DNA from: Epiperipatus broadwayi
Lineage: Eukaryota > Onychophora > Udeonychophora > Euonychophora > Peripatidae
Assembly (NCBI GenBank): GCA_028023455.1
Contig: JAQFVV010006231.1
Location: 7,642,036 to 7,706,035, forward strand
DNA length: 64,000 bases
Reading direction: 5' to 3'
The notes beneath the pieces were generated by a model. It was not told where the DNA came from. It saw only the letters and a program-made list of their open reading frames with translations, and ran no database searches. The position numbers were made by a program, and so were the translations under genes. Of this stretch, positions 25,060 to 35,325 are shown piece by piece; within the stretch, counting starts at the first letter, position 1, and every line of letters begins with the position of its first letter.

Positions 25060-25450
25060 GTTATAAAAACATAGTGCTATATAAAAATAAATATCTTATT
25101 TACATATGTTTAATTTCAAATAAGAATGGCACATCGTAAATTCTAGAAAATTTCACATCATTCATTTAGACATAGTAAAAGTAATTTAAAGTGATCGTTT
25201 AACATTTTCACACTCTCATTTCCAAATGCTTAAGATTTGCACACACATAAACGTTTGGGTTGAAAAGATAGATGGATTCATTCTATCTTTTCACAAAGAC
25301 TTTATCTTGTGTTTGGAAAGTGAAAATATTCATTTATAGTTAAAAAATCCACAAAGCACATGTGCATTAGCTTAATAATTTGGATGATTATTAATATTAG
25401 TTTATAAAAACATAGTGCTATATAAAAATTAATCTTATTTAAATATAGTT
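25060..25450. repeat. Direct repeats flanking a small palindromic insert
   Basis: 'ataaaaacatagtgctatat' occurs near 25,064 and again near 25,403. Between them, 'cattttcacactctcatttccaa' (about 25,203) is mirrored by 'tttggaaagtgaaaatattc' (about 25,312). This suggests a ~150-bp TIR element or a duplication around one. Boundaries are uncertain. Confidence 0.4.
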
Positions 25451-26311
25451 ATTAATAACAAATCATTTAGTTATATTCTACTGAGTGTGTGTCATTCATG
25501 CTTTCACTAAAGTAATAAGAATAAGAATGAAAAACTAACTACCGTACTTTTATTTTTAAAATAAGTAGTCAAAGGTCTGACTTTCATAACTATTAAATAT
25601 GCTCTAGACAATATTCTTTTTCTTTCAATAACTTTTTTCTCTTATAGAAAATGTAATAGTAGTATTGTTATCAAGAAATTATGATCTCTCTAATTATTTT
25701 TAATTTTAAAAACAATTTCAAGTTTTAGTAAGTTTTAAAATGCTCAAAAAATGTTTTATGCAAAACACAGCAAATCAATTTTTTGAAAGGATAATAAAAA
25801 AAGAATAAAATGTATATGCTATCAACATAAAATTGAAATTTTATTAACTTATATAATCATCAGTGATGAAGCATGATTTTTTTAGGAATGGAAGCACACT
25901 TCTTTTTTTATAATGTTTTTAATTCACTTGCCACAACAATTTTTTACATAATAGTGCCTAATACATATATATATATTCTTTAAAATTAAATATATTCAAT
26001 TTATAGACAACTAAATACTTAAAATATATAAATAATAAATTTATTAATATCTAATCGATTTTCGTTCAAAAAATGAACCTTATCAAGATATTACAACAAT
26101 TGAAAAAAATTTTTCACGTGATTTACATATCATATACAGGCCAAACTTAACAATAAAGATGTTTTTAAATTTTCCAATTTTTATTTAATGACCATTTTCC
26201 ACCTAACTTAACCGACCCTTGTACTAAATTTATACATTTCTCTTTATTTTCATGTATATACAATGTTTCATATACTTTTCTTTCTTTATAATTTTTACAA
26301 TATTTGATGAC

Positions 26312-27136
26312 TTAAATACTTTCTTCACAATTCATAATGTGTCCTGTTTCTAAAAAATGGCAAAATGGACCTGATTTAATATCTTTTCTTTTTATAGCTC
26401 TGTCATGCTCTTTACCCCTTTCTGTTTTACTTTTTGCTGACTGACCTATGTATATCATCTTGCATATTTTACAAATAATTTTATATATTATTCCTATCCT
26501 ATCATTCCTTATTTTAGAATTACTTACTAGTTTTTTTAAAGATTTACTATTTTTCCATCCAATACCTATATTAAGATTTATTTTTTCTTTTCTATCATTT
26601 AGAATTTCATATACATCCTTAGAATATGGAATAGAAATCCATTTCTTATTTTTTCTTTCAATTTTATTGCTAACTTTTTTATACCTATTTTTATTTATTA
26701 AAATATTTTTTACAACTTTACTATTATATCCATATTCAATGTATTCATCTTGGATTTTCAATTTTTGCTCCATTGCATCTTTATCATTTAATGTAAGCCT
26801 ATCATTTTTTTCTTTTAACCCTATTAGTACCCCCATTTTTTGACACCAAGGTTGATAAGATTCTGGATGTATCATTCCTCTAACATTTTTATTTTTTATG
26901 TAGTGCTTTATATTAATCATTCCATTTTCATCCTTTTTTATTAATAAATCTAAATATTTTATTCCTTCTTCATTATTTTCTATAGTAAATTTAATATTAA
27001 ACATATTTTTATTAAGCTCATTAAAAGCTTTCATTATGCTTCTTCCATTTCCTACAACTAAAATATCATCCACATACCTAAAATACTTTATAATTTCTCC
27101 ATTTTCAATATACCTATCAATTATTTTCTGCTCAAA
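26312..27136 (-). pseudogene. Penelope-like reverse transcriptase (C-terminal half) plus GIY-YIG endonuclease
   Basis: The frame is open from about 27,136 down to a stop at 26,312. Near the start is Y-F-R-Y-V-D-D-I-L-V-V, the YVDD catalytic motif of the reverse transcriptase (27,090-27,060). Next come K-Y-L-D-L-L-I and the H-P-E-S-Y-Q thumb-type segment typical of Penelope-like enzymes, then a linker, and I-I-Y-K-I-I-C-K-I-C-K-M-I-Y-I-G-Q-S (about 26,490-26,440), the GIY and YIG signatures with the cysteines usual in this family. R-G-K-E-H follows. The N-terminal part of the reverse transcriptase is missing. The frame ends early, because the inverted copy reads GAA where this copy has TAA, so 55 further codons are lost. 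The enzyme would copy element RNA and nick the target. Confidence 0.85.
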
Positions 27137-27175
27137 AAAAAAAAAGAAAAGAAAAGATATTAAAAAAAAAAAAGA

Positions 27176-27397
27176 AAAGATATTAAATCAGGTCCATTTT
27201 GCCATTTTTTAGAAACAGGACACATTATGAATTGTGAAGAAAGTATTGAAATCATCAAATATTGTAAAAATTATAAAGAAAGAAAAGTATATGAAACATG
27301 GTATATACATGAAAATAAAGAGAAATGTATAAATTTAGTACAAGGGTCGGTTAAGTTAGGTGGAAAATGGTCATTAAATAAAAATTGGAAAATTTAA
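27176..27397 (+). pseudogene. Penelope-like GIY-YIG C-terminus in the inverted arm
   Basis: The plus-strand arm encodes the end of the same protein without the premature stop. It reads K-D-I-K-S-G-P-F-C-H-F-L, then N-C-E-E-S-I-E-I-I-K-Y-C, and closes W-S-L-N-K-N-W-K-I before TAA at 27,395-27,397. It gives the original C-terminus of the element. There is no start codon context, so the piece is not expressed by itself. Confidence 0.8.
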
Positions 27398-27590
27398 AAA
27401 CATCTTTATTGTTAAGTTTGACCTGTATATGATATGTAAATCACGTGAAAAATTTTTTTCAATTGTTGTAATATCTTGATAAGGTTCATTTTTTGAACGA
27501 AAATCAATTAGATATTAATAAATTTATTATTTATATATTTTAAGTATTTAGTTGTCTATAAATTGAATATATTTAAATTTAAAGAATAGT

Positions 27591-28180
27591 ATATCAGAAA
27601 GACAACATAATGGTTTTATAATGCCATCATTGTGAAATATATATATATATTACACACATCTAGAAAAACCTTAAACTCTCTTATCTGTAAATCAGAGAAT
27701 ACATTATCAATATATTTTTATCTTCCAAATCCTTTTAACATTCTTAAAAGTTTTAATTGTGAATTAACTCTTAGCATTGTTTGAACTTCTTATAATCAAC
27801 TAAGAATGTGTTAGTCAAATTCATTCTTTGCTGCATATAAAAATTCAACTGTTGGTAAAAAATATTGAAAGTCAACAGTAATTCGATACAAAAAAAATAA
27901 TGAATTTGAATTGCTCATTCTAATCAGACTAGGGTTAGTTTAAATATAGATAATACATTATCAATATATTTTTATCCTTCAAATGCTTTTAACATTCTTA
28001 AAAGTTTCAACTGTAAATTAGATCTTAGCATTGTTTGAACTTCTTATAATCAACCAAGAATGCTTTCCTTGCCATATATAAAATTTATTCTTTGCCATAT
28101 ATAAAACAATTCAACTTTTGGTAAAAAAAATTGAAAGTTAATTTTTTAAATTGAATTTTAATTAAAATTTCTTAAAGTTT
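27591..28180 (+). repeat. Tandem dimer of a ~250-bp unit
   Basis: The block starting 'aatacattatcaatatattt' near 27,698 and including 'ttagcattgtttgaacttct' near 27,772 is repeated about 252 bp later (27,950 and 28,024). Both copies continue into 'attctttgc...atataaaa' and 'ttggtaaaaaa'. Identity looks about 85-90%. I see no coding or ribozyme motif in the unit. Confidence 0.65.
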
Positions 28181-29289
28181 TAATGAATTTTTCTATGGAA
28201 GCACTAATTCCGTTTAATACATGGATGCTTCATCCCTGATAATCATGTACTATGCTCAGAGAAAAAAAAATAACTGCTGAATATCATAAAATTTGTGAAT
28301 TTTAATATTCTTGTTTGTTTATTTATATTTTTGTTTATTTGATTGTTTGCATTTTTCTTTGGATAGCATATATTTGAACTCATGTAGTAAGATATTGTGT
28401 AGTTTGTGGTTCCATTGTACTGGTATTATATATTTATCTACTCAAACTATATAATTTATAAATGTTATATTTTTTCAACCAGTGCTTATTTCAAACAACA
28501 AACTTTCCATATGTAAATAATTATTTTGATTTGGTTAGAAATTGTAAGGCACTTCCTTTAATTCCAGATACAGATTTTAAATCCTATAAAAGATCAAATA
28601 TATTTGAAACAGTACGAAGAGTTACTTATTTTATGCAACCATCTCTCTCTACTCATACATTTCCATATATTCTACTTGAAATGCACTTTAGAAGCCATTT
28701 ACATGACTTTTCCAATATCCACACTGTATCTTCAAAATGAAATATAAATGATAGGAATAATTTGTAAAAATAAAAAAATGAGTGCATAAGTGTATAAAGT
28801 GGTTGGATAAAATCAAGATAACACATACAAATTTTTCAAGTAATAGGGTTTATCTGATTGTTAAAGACAAAGTAGTAACTTTTAAATGGAAAAAAAAAAG
28901 ATTTAAGATAATTTGTGTATTTACTGAAAGACTGTTATTTAAGCATAATTTGATTTATGAATTAAGTTTATACTAGAAGCCTACATAGTATTTCAAATTA
29001 TTATAGGTTTCTTTACTCAGTTTTAACAATTTCACTATTTCATATGAAAAAAAAAATGTTTTAAATATAATTTAAAATTATAAAAGTTTAACAATTGGTA
29101 ATAAAATTCAGATAAATTAACTAGCACCAATTATTAAAATTCACCTTTTTTCTTCTGTATTAATAGTTCTTTAGTGGCCCTATATAATATTTATGATTAT
29201 TGTAATTTGTTTTACTTAGTTTGAAAAAAATTAATTATTTAATATTTATGAGAGAAAATTTATACTTCTGATCATCTAAATAAAAGCAT
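28181..29289. other. AT-rich DNA, no gene recognised
   Basis: Two small ORFs (28,462-28,740 and 28,782-28,976) show no domain I recognise. The first has less skewed composition than its surroundings and could be a fragment of something, but I cannot name it. Confidence 0.4.
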
Positions 29290-29420
29290 TTTTGAGAGCT
29301 TAAATTGAATACTGACCTGGCACCTCAGTAATTAAATAACAAACCTACCTGCATCTATTGATTGCTAAGGCTTGCACTGGGTGGCACTACTGTATGGAAA
29401 GTTTGCTACTGTTAATAATA
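29290..29420 (+). repeat. Fragment of the 30.8-kb hammerhead element family
   Basis: 'ggcttgcactgggtggcact' followed by 'actgtatggaaagttt' (about 29,369-29,405) matches the right terminal repeat of the element at 30,757-30,943. The ribozyme part is not preserved. Confidence 0.5.
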
Positions 29421-29879
29421 AATATTACATTTTTTTATTAATTAAATAAAATTTTGAATTATTACATGATACAAAAAAAATTTTCTGCTTCAAATTATCT
29501 TCATAATCCATAACTAGTAAACTAGAAAATGATAATATCTCCTAAAAGTCAAATCATACTATTTCTTTAATTTCTCTAGTTTTAAATATTTTTATGTTTA
29601 TTTCAGAATGTATGCCTAAAACTGGTATTTCAGACTGCATTTATAGACATTAAGTTAATAAAACATTACTAAAATAGACTATAAATAACAATTATTTTTA
29701 TATATTAAACTAAGCCATTGGCTAATTAGCAAATACTTAAACTTGAAATATATAAAAATAATTGGAGAGCTACTTCATTGTTTAGCACTAGAATGTGTGC
29801 TTAATGTATATGATGTGATAAATATGGTCACAATATATTAATAATTTTTACTATTCATTAGATTACAGATTATTCACTT

Positions 29880-30005
29880 AATTAATATTTTTATACTATA
29901 ATTTTCATTACACCATTTTCATGCACAAGGTGCTAAAAGCAGTTAGAAAACAATCCCTACTTTGCATGAAAGTGGTGTAGTGAAAAATACACTACAGAAA
30001 TATTA
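29880..30005. repeat. Palindromic end-pieces of the 60-kb hammerhead family
   Basis: 'ttcattacaccattttcatg' (about 29,905) and 'catgaaagtggtgtagtgaa' (about 29,965) form an inverted pair. The outer text 'acactacagaaatatta' equals the terminal sequence of the array at 59.3-60.95 kb. It is probably an internally deleted copy with only the two ends left. Confidence 0.55.
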
Positions 30006-30756
30006 TGATCATAAGGTTCTTGATAAGAAAAACTTGGACACAAATAATTGAACATAATGCAATTAAAATATCAAAAGAACCATAGTTAAGAATATAATCT
30101 TCTCTCAAGACAAAGGATCTCATATTTAAACTGCTTTAAACAAAATATTCAGCAGCTAAGTGAATGAAATCTCAACGTAGATCTAACTGATATGTATTTT
30201 AATGAAACAGTCTAAAAACTTTAAGCATTATTTAAAATAAAAGAAACATGATAACTAAATAATAAAATTATGAAAAAAACTTTATTTTAATATTGATATG
30301 TTTCAACCATGAAATCACAAGAATCAAAAACAAAAAACATTTTTTTAACTAATGAGATTTCAAATAAAATTAGTTTAAAATTAATAACTTAAACATCTCA
30401 TAACTAAAATTTCCATATAATTCTATAATTAAAAACACTTCTTTTCTTTTCAAAAACTAAAATTTCAATTAAAAAGAAATGGTATCATTTTAGTACATGC
30501 TTTGAGACATTTTCCATACATGAGGAAGTGACTAAACTAATACTGACATACTAAGTAACAAATTTAACATAACTGTAAATATGTGATTAAAATACAATAT
30601 TGCCTTGACAACAATGGATTGAGATTCTTGGTATTATTTAGATGTAGACTGCTTTCATGTATTTAATTTTTAAAATAATATGAACAATAAATGTATGACA
30701 ATTTTATATTTAAATATGTATATTTAATGCTCATATTTGCACATTTAAAACAGGTG

Positions 30757-30943
30757 AAACTCTCCATACAGTAGTACCACTCAGTACAAGCCAGAGTAAT
30801 TAATGGATGCCAGAAGGCTTGTGCATAAAATCTCTATCTAGTCCCTACTCATCCAATATCCCCAGACTAGTTTCTAGCTTGTGGCTTTCATCAGTGAGGA
30901 GCTCTCTGGCTTGCACTGAGTGGTACTACTGAATGGAGAGTTT
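30757..30943 (-). mobile_element. 187-bp TIR element carrying a hammerhead ribozyme
   Basis: The terminal inverted repeats are 40 bp (30,757-30,796 and 30,904-30,943), differing at two positions. The left one starts AAACTCTCCATACAGTAGTA. The internal 107 bp contains a hammerhead ribozyme on the minus strand. The internal sequence downstream of the ribozyme ('gagattttat', then 'tggcatccattaattac') resembles the same region in the 11.5-13.6 kb array, so both belong to one superfamily. It has no coding capacity. It could be read as a very short MITE, or as a collapsed head-to-head pair of retrozyme-type units. Confidence 0.75.
30859..30900 (-). ncRNA. Type I hammerhead ribozyme, GUC cleavage site
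   Basis: Minus strand, 5' to 3'. Stem I strand TCCTCA is followed by the core CTGATGA (30,894-30,888). Stem II AGC/GCT has loop CACAA and an A-A mismatch at its base. GAAA lies at 30,874-30,871. Stem III has two pairs (AC/GT, loop TA). The cleavage base is C30,865 in a GTC triplet, and the return strand is TGGGGA. Stem I has six pairs including one G-U. Every core residue and the preferred GUC site are present. Weak points are the very short stem III and the mismatch next to the core in stem II. Such minimal stem III forms are known to act better as dimers, which suits a tandem or inverted transcript. Confidence 0.78.
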
Positions 30944-32302
30944 TTCTTGCTTTAATAACAGTTATGAGCAAGCATAAGAAATGGTGATCATGTGATGTTT
31001 AGTGGTTTAATTTACACATTTACTATTATGTTAGACTATTTATTATGAAAATAAAGGCTATTAAAGTAAAAAAAAAAAGGTACTTATGAGTTTTCATGTA
31101 AACCAAAATGGCAGCCCATATTTTTGATAAATCTACAATTCAGGTCTCCCCAAAAAATGTTTACAAATAAATGCTTGCTATGAAATGTCATATTTAATAT
31201 GTAGATTTTATTTTTTATTACTGTTATTTTAAAAAAGAAATCTTTGTGGAAAAATTAATCACAATATTTATAGTTTATTTTCTTTTGGGGGGGGGGGAGG
31301 GATTAATTTATTAATAGAAAAATGATAAAAAAAATACAATATTTACACTTTATTCATGTCAGTGACATTCAATCATATTGTTACCATTATTAACACACAC
31401 TTTTCTCGAGAGCAGGATCCTGTATCTATGAAAATAATCCATTGCATCATGTTCTGTGACAGAAAGGTCCCAAATTTTTATCATTATGACAATTTATCAA
31501 AAAAAACTGCTTACACACACACAAAAAAAACACACACACACACACTGAATTGAACCAAAGTATGACAATGTTAACAGCATCTTCTCACTTCCCATGTTAT
31601 AAGTAAAAAAGAAAAATTGAGATAAAGCTTTTTAATGAAATTTATGAGAATTTATTCCTTTTTTTAAAATTTAACAACCGATTTATTAATATTGTTTTAA
31701 TTTAATAATTAACACATCTTTGGTAGATTATAGGCACTTGAAACTGTCCATTTTAAATATCTATTATATAAACTGATGCAAAAAATTATTAAATAATATT
31801 TACTATTACATATTATACTATAGGTTGAGAAAGAATCATGAGATAAAATCCATTTGTTTTCCTTTTTTTATTGATATATATAACAGTCATAGATTTAAAT
31901 ATGAATGTCTGAATAAGTGTTATCATCATTATTATCATAAAATACCATAAGAATAACATTGATCGGTACTAGTATCATCGATGGTACAGCTCACTGGATG
32001 GTGCTGTTGCTACTCAAAAACATTGAAATATAAATAACGTTACTTGGCAATGACATATTATTAAATAACTGACCTTTTTTAATAACTAAATAGTAAATAA
32101 TGTCTTTTTTCTCACATTTTTTTCTTTAATAACTAAATGAAAATTTTTAATAAGAAGTTTTTTATTTAACAAAAAGGAACAATTGCCATATTTTTTTCTT
32201 AATGTAATTGCTTTTTAGGGGGTTTGTTCACTGTACTTCTTCTTCTATCGCAAAATCCTTTTCTTTTTTTTGGACATTTTTAAATAAGTAAATATATATA
32301 TT
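30944..32302. other. AT-rich DNA with simple repeats, no gene recognised
   Basis: An 11-base G run lies at about 31,287-31,297 and a (CA)n tract at 31,512-31,547. The ORF at 31,356-31,553 is partly made of the CA tract. No exon was recognised. Confidence 0.45.
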
Positions 32303-32482
32303 TACTGGATTCCAAGAGATTTTACAAGACCCAGAAAGAGACCACATGTGAAATGGATGGATGAAATAAGAAAGTATGCAGGCGTGATGTGAAGAAGAGA
32401 AGCTAAAGATAGGAGAAGATGGATTGAACTTGGAGAGACTTTCATCCCGCAGTGGATTGACAATGGTTGATGATGAGGATAT
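32303..32482 (+). mobile_element. RTE-type LINE, 3' terminal fragment (best preserved)
   Basis: Reads in one frame as the C-terminal tail of the RTE family: W-I-P-R-D-like start, R-P-R-K-R-P-H-V, K-W-M-D-E-I-R-K-Y-A-G-V-M, then E-L-G-E-T-F-I-P-Q-W-I-D. There is one stop. The antisense ORF at 32,302-32,568 is its shadow. The copy ends 'tgatgatgagg', the usual 3' terminus of the other copies. Confidence 0.75.
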
Positions 32483-33539
32483 ATTTTTTTAAACTTAACA
32501 TAAACAATCAAACAACTATGCGAGTTCATTTGAACATTTTTTTTCTTTATTGACACAACAAGTAACAAACACCATCTACATGGCGGCTTTTTTTCTTAAT
32601 CTAATTTTTTCCGACAAAAAAACATTGAATAAAAAAATCCACTTCCAAAGGAATAAATTGATATACAAATAGAAAAACCAAAAAACAATGTGTTGAATGT
32701 TCTTTTCTGTATATGCAAGTTGTAACTGTAATAAAACAACTTTTTGAATAACAAAAACAATGACATTAGCAAGAATCTTGGTTTTAACGTAAGCTCATAT
32801 CTTTCAAAATTGAGACGAAGAGATCTAGTCAATGGTGTAGACATTGCCACATAAATTCATCCAGGTAGTCATTGACTAATAACCTGACAGTGCCTCTACG
32901 TCACTTATTCTGCCATTTCAACACCCCCCCCCCCAGTCTCTCGATGTTTTGTGTGTATGCGCCTATGGAGTTGACAAAATTATACTGGTGGTTCACTTTG
33001 AGGTGATCAAACCTGGCAACCTCGAGGTCAGCTGTTCTGTAACTTCTAACAATCAGAATAAATAGTTGAGCCTGATTTACTATGCTTGTTTACAAGTTAA
33101 TATATTTTTCATCTTTAATTCCCATCCGTGTTATCAGTTTTCAAACAAAATCATTACCTCAGTAAGTGATAAATATAGCATCAGTCTACAAACTTCCCCT
33201 TTATTATAATTCAAATTTAATATCTTTTTAAGTTTATTCTTGTTTTTACAAATTTTAAAACCCAGGTGTAATCAGACAATTTCCAAGAGATAAACTACTC
33301 CACAAAACATATTTTAACTTAGTAAACATTCTAACATATATGTGAGTCTGACATCTAGAAATTATAACTTTTATGCAAGGAAAGCTAATTAGTATAAGAG
33401 ATTTATCATAGCTGAGAAATAAATCATAATTTAAAAGAAATGACAAGGTTTGAAAACTATAACCTTGCTGCTTCCTTCGTATATATGTATGTGTGAAAAT
33501 TCACATATCAGGTATAGTGCAGCCTATATCTTTTTCATG
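32483..33539. other. No gene recognised
   Basis: A C run lies at 32,924-32,934. The stretch from about 32,860 to 33,060 is slightly richer in C and G than its surroundings. I could not assign it. Confidence 0.4.
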
Positions 33540-33999
33540 GATATATAAAGCAGAATTACAATATTTCTAATCCTCTTTTATGTACCTTTATTCTTCATTT
33601 AAGCTCAAACTACTTTGACTTATATATACCTTTTTATAAAAATAAGGGATAATATACCTACTCCAGGAATATTCTTTCTATCAAAAATTTCCTTTGTATT
33701 ATTTAATAAAGTATTCAAAGTAATACCCCTTTTCCAAGCAATTTTCTTATTTCCAAACAAATTACTATTTTTACATACAATTTTATAAGATGGAAATTTA
33801 AATGGTAAAAGAATAAAATCATATTTTTCTTTATCCTTTACATCATTACAAATATTATTATTAAATAAAATACTTTTAACAAATTTATCAGAGTATTCAA
33901 GACTCAAATAATCTTTATAAAATTGACCTTTTTGAAACAAATCTATCCTACTAGAATTATTTAATCTCTTATTTCTATAACAATAATTTCTTAAAGCAG

Positions 34000-34251
34000 C
34001 TACTTATGAGATACAGATTGATAGCTATCAGGTTTAATTATAGACCTTAACTCTTTACTCTTAACATAATGACTACATACTAAACAATTAGTCTTTACAT
34101 TTCTAATCATCAATAGATCTAAAAATTTTAATTTAACAAAATCTAAGTCCCCTCCTTCTACCACATATTTTATAGAAGGATCAAAACAATTAAACTCATT
34201 TACCAACTCTTTCAATTTATCATTCTCAACTACAAACAAACAATCATCCAC
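34000..34251 (-). pseudogene. Penelope-like reverse transcriptase motif C block
   Basis: An open stretch starts at the catalytic V-D-D-C-L-F-V and continues to K-F-L-D-L-L-M-I and the conserved K-P-D-S-Y-Q-S segment, in the order seen in the 26-kb element. A stop lies directly upstream, and motifs A and B are in other frames (34,255-34,612). Part of the element at 33,540-38,829. Confidence 0.7.
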
Positions 34252-34850
34252 ATCCTAAAAAAATGACTTTAAATATAAACAATTCTTTTTAATAATAATT
34301 TCCTCTTCCAAATAATTAATATAAACTGAACAAATTAAAGGAGAAATAATATAACCTATTATCCATCCTTCCATAATCTTATAAAAATTACCATTATAAG
34401 TAAAATACATAGAATTCCAATAATAAAAGCAAATCTTTAATAATTTTAATTTTATTTTTTGACAAAGATCCATATTTAACCAACACAGATATAAGAACAT
34501 CAATACTTCTTAATCTATTAACAGATTGATACATATTCTCAATATCCAAGCTACCAAATACCCAATTACTTTTCATTTTAAGAAGAAAATGTGAAACGAC
34601 CAAAATCAACAAATTGTTTTAAAAAATTATTCTAGAACCTAGAAATATTCTCCACAACACTACTTGAAAATGAAATATAAATCTTAAAGGAAAACCATCT
34701 TTGTGAATCTTAATATTCATAAACATCATTTTGGCTGTCATGAAGTCATTAGGATAACATTTTAAATAATCTACTCTATTTTACCATTTTTTTCATAATA
34801 TCTATTAATCTCCTTTTAATCACATTACCAGGATCTTTTTCTAAAAACAT

Positions 34851-35133
34851 ATATTTACCATTATTTAATTATCAGCCAGCCTTGTCTTCATGAAAAAGAA
34901 AAATGACCACCTCATTAGCAATTAACCTATCTTTAAGATGTCTAATCTCAGCAGGATTAAACCAATTGAATGCTAACTTTCTGCTCATCACTAGAATTAC
35001 TAGATTCAACAAATGAAATTGTATCAAAAACTATATTTTTTGAATGAAAAAGAACAAAATTAGGACCATTACCAAGAATCTCTAATTCTCTATCATTTAA
35101 CTTAATATCAGAAAGATTAACATATTAATAGAA
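34851..35133. repeat. Flanking duplication, copy 1 (Penelope-like sequence)
   Basis: Nearly identical to 38,076-38,353. The only clear difference is a small deletion in copy 2 after 'gtcttcatga'. The two copies border the gypsy element directly. Copy 1 ends '...attaatagaa', sharing AGAA with the start of the LTR text. Confidence 0.9.
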
Positions 35134-35310
35134 TAACAAACCAGCTAAAAACTTGTTATGATTTTTAAGAACGAATTAGCGCTATCCCAAGAGTATTTGT
35201 TTACTAGTTACGGTTACCATTCATACCGCAGACAATAATAGTCTAGTTCCGCAGTCATTCCTTGAATGACATCATGATAGAAAAAGCATCATGGATCGTA
35301 AGACATCACA
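35130..35310 (-). repeat. Gypsy 3' LTR, truncated at its outer end
   Basis: Matches 37,895-38,075 base for base except for two positions. It lacks the final 18 bases (AGAGACT...CTACA in sense) present in the 5' LTR, ending instead at an AGAA microhomology with the flanking DNA. Confidence 0.85.
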
Positions 35311-35325
35311 CTCCTTCACCCTTAG
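35311..35325 (-). promoter_or_regulatory. Polypurine tract of the gypsy element
   Basis: In sense orientation AGGGTGAAGGAG lies immediately before the TGTGATG start of the 3' LTR. This is the expected place for the plus-strand primer. Confidence 0.6.

Larger units (their letters stand above)
25975..27590. mobile_element. Penelope-like element folded into a palindrome
   Basis: About 420 bp at the left (25,975-26,395) recur as a near-identical inverted copy at the right (27,167-27,590), separated by about 770 bp of unique element sequence. The left arm plus the centre is the 3' portion of a Penelope-like element on the minus strand. The right arm is a second, 5'-truncated copy of the same 3' end on the plus strand. 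Inverted partial copies joined at the 5' end are characteristic of Penelope-like insertions. The two copies meet in an A-rich junction at about 27,133-27,180. Small differences between the arms (for example a stop codon present only in the left arm) show that they have diverged somewhat since insertion. Confidence 0.8.

Noticed and set aside
26448-26843. 131-codon plus-strand ORF
   Set aside because: Antisense shadow of the Penelope-like frame on the minus strand.
28462-28976. Two small ORFs of 92 and 64 codons
   Set aside because: No recognised family, no splice sites or context; left as unassigned.
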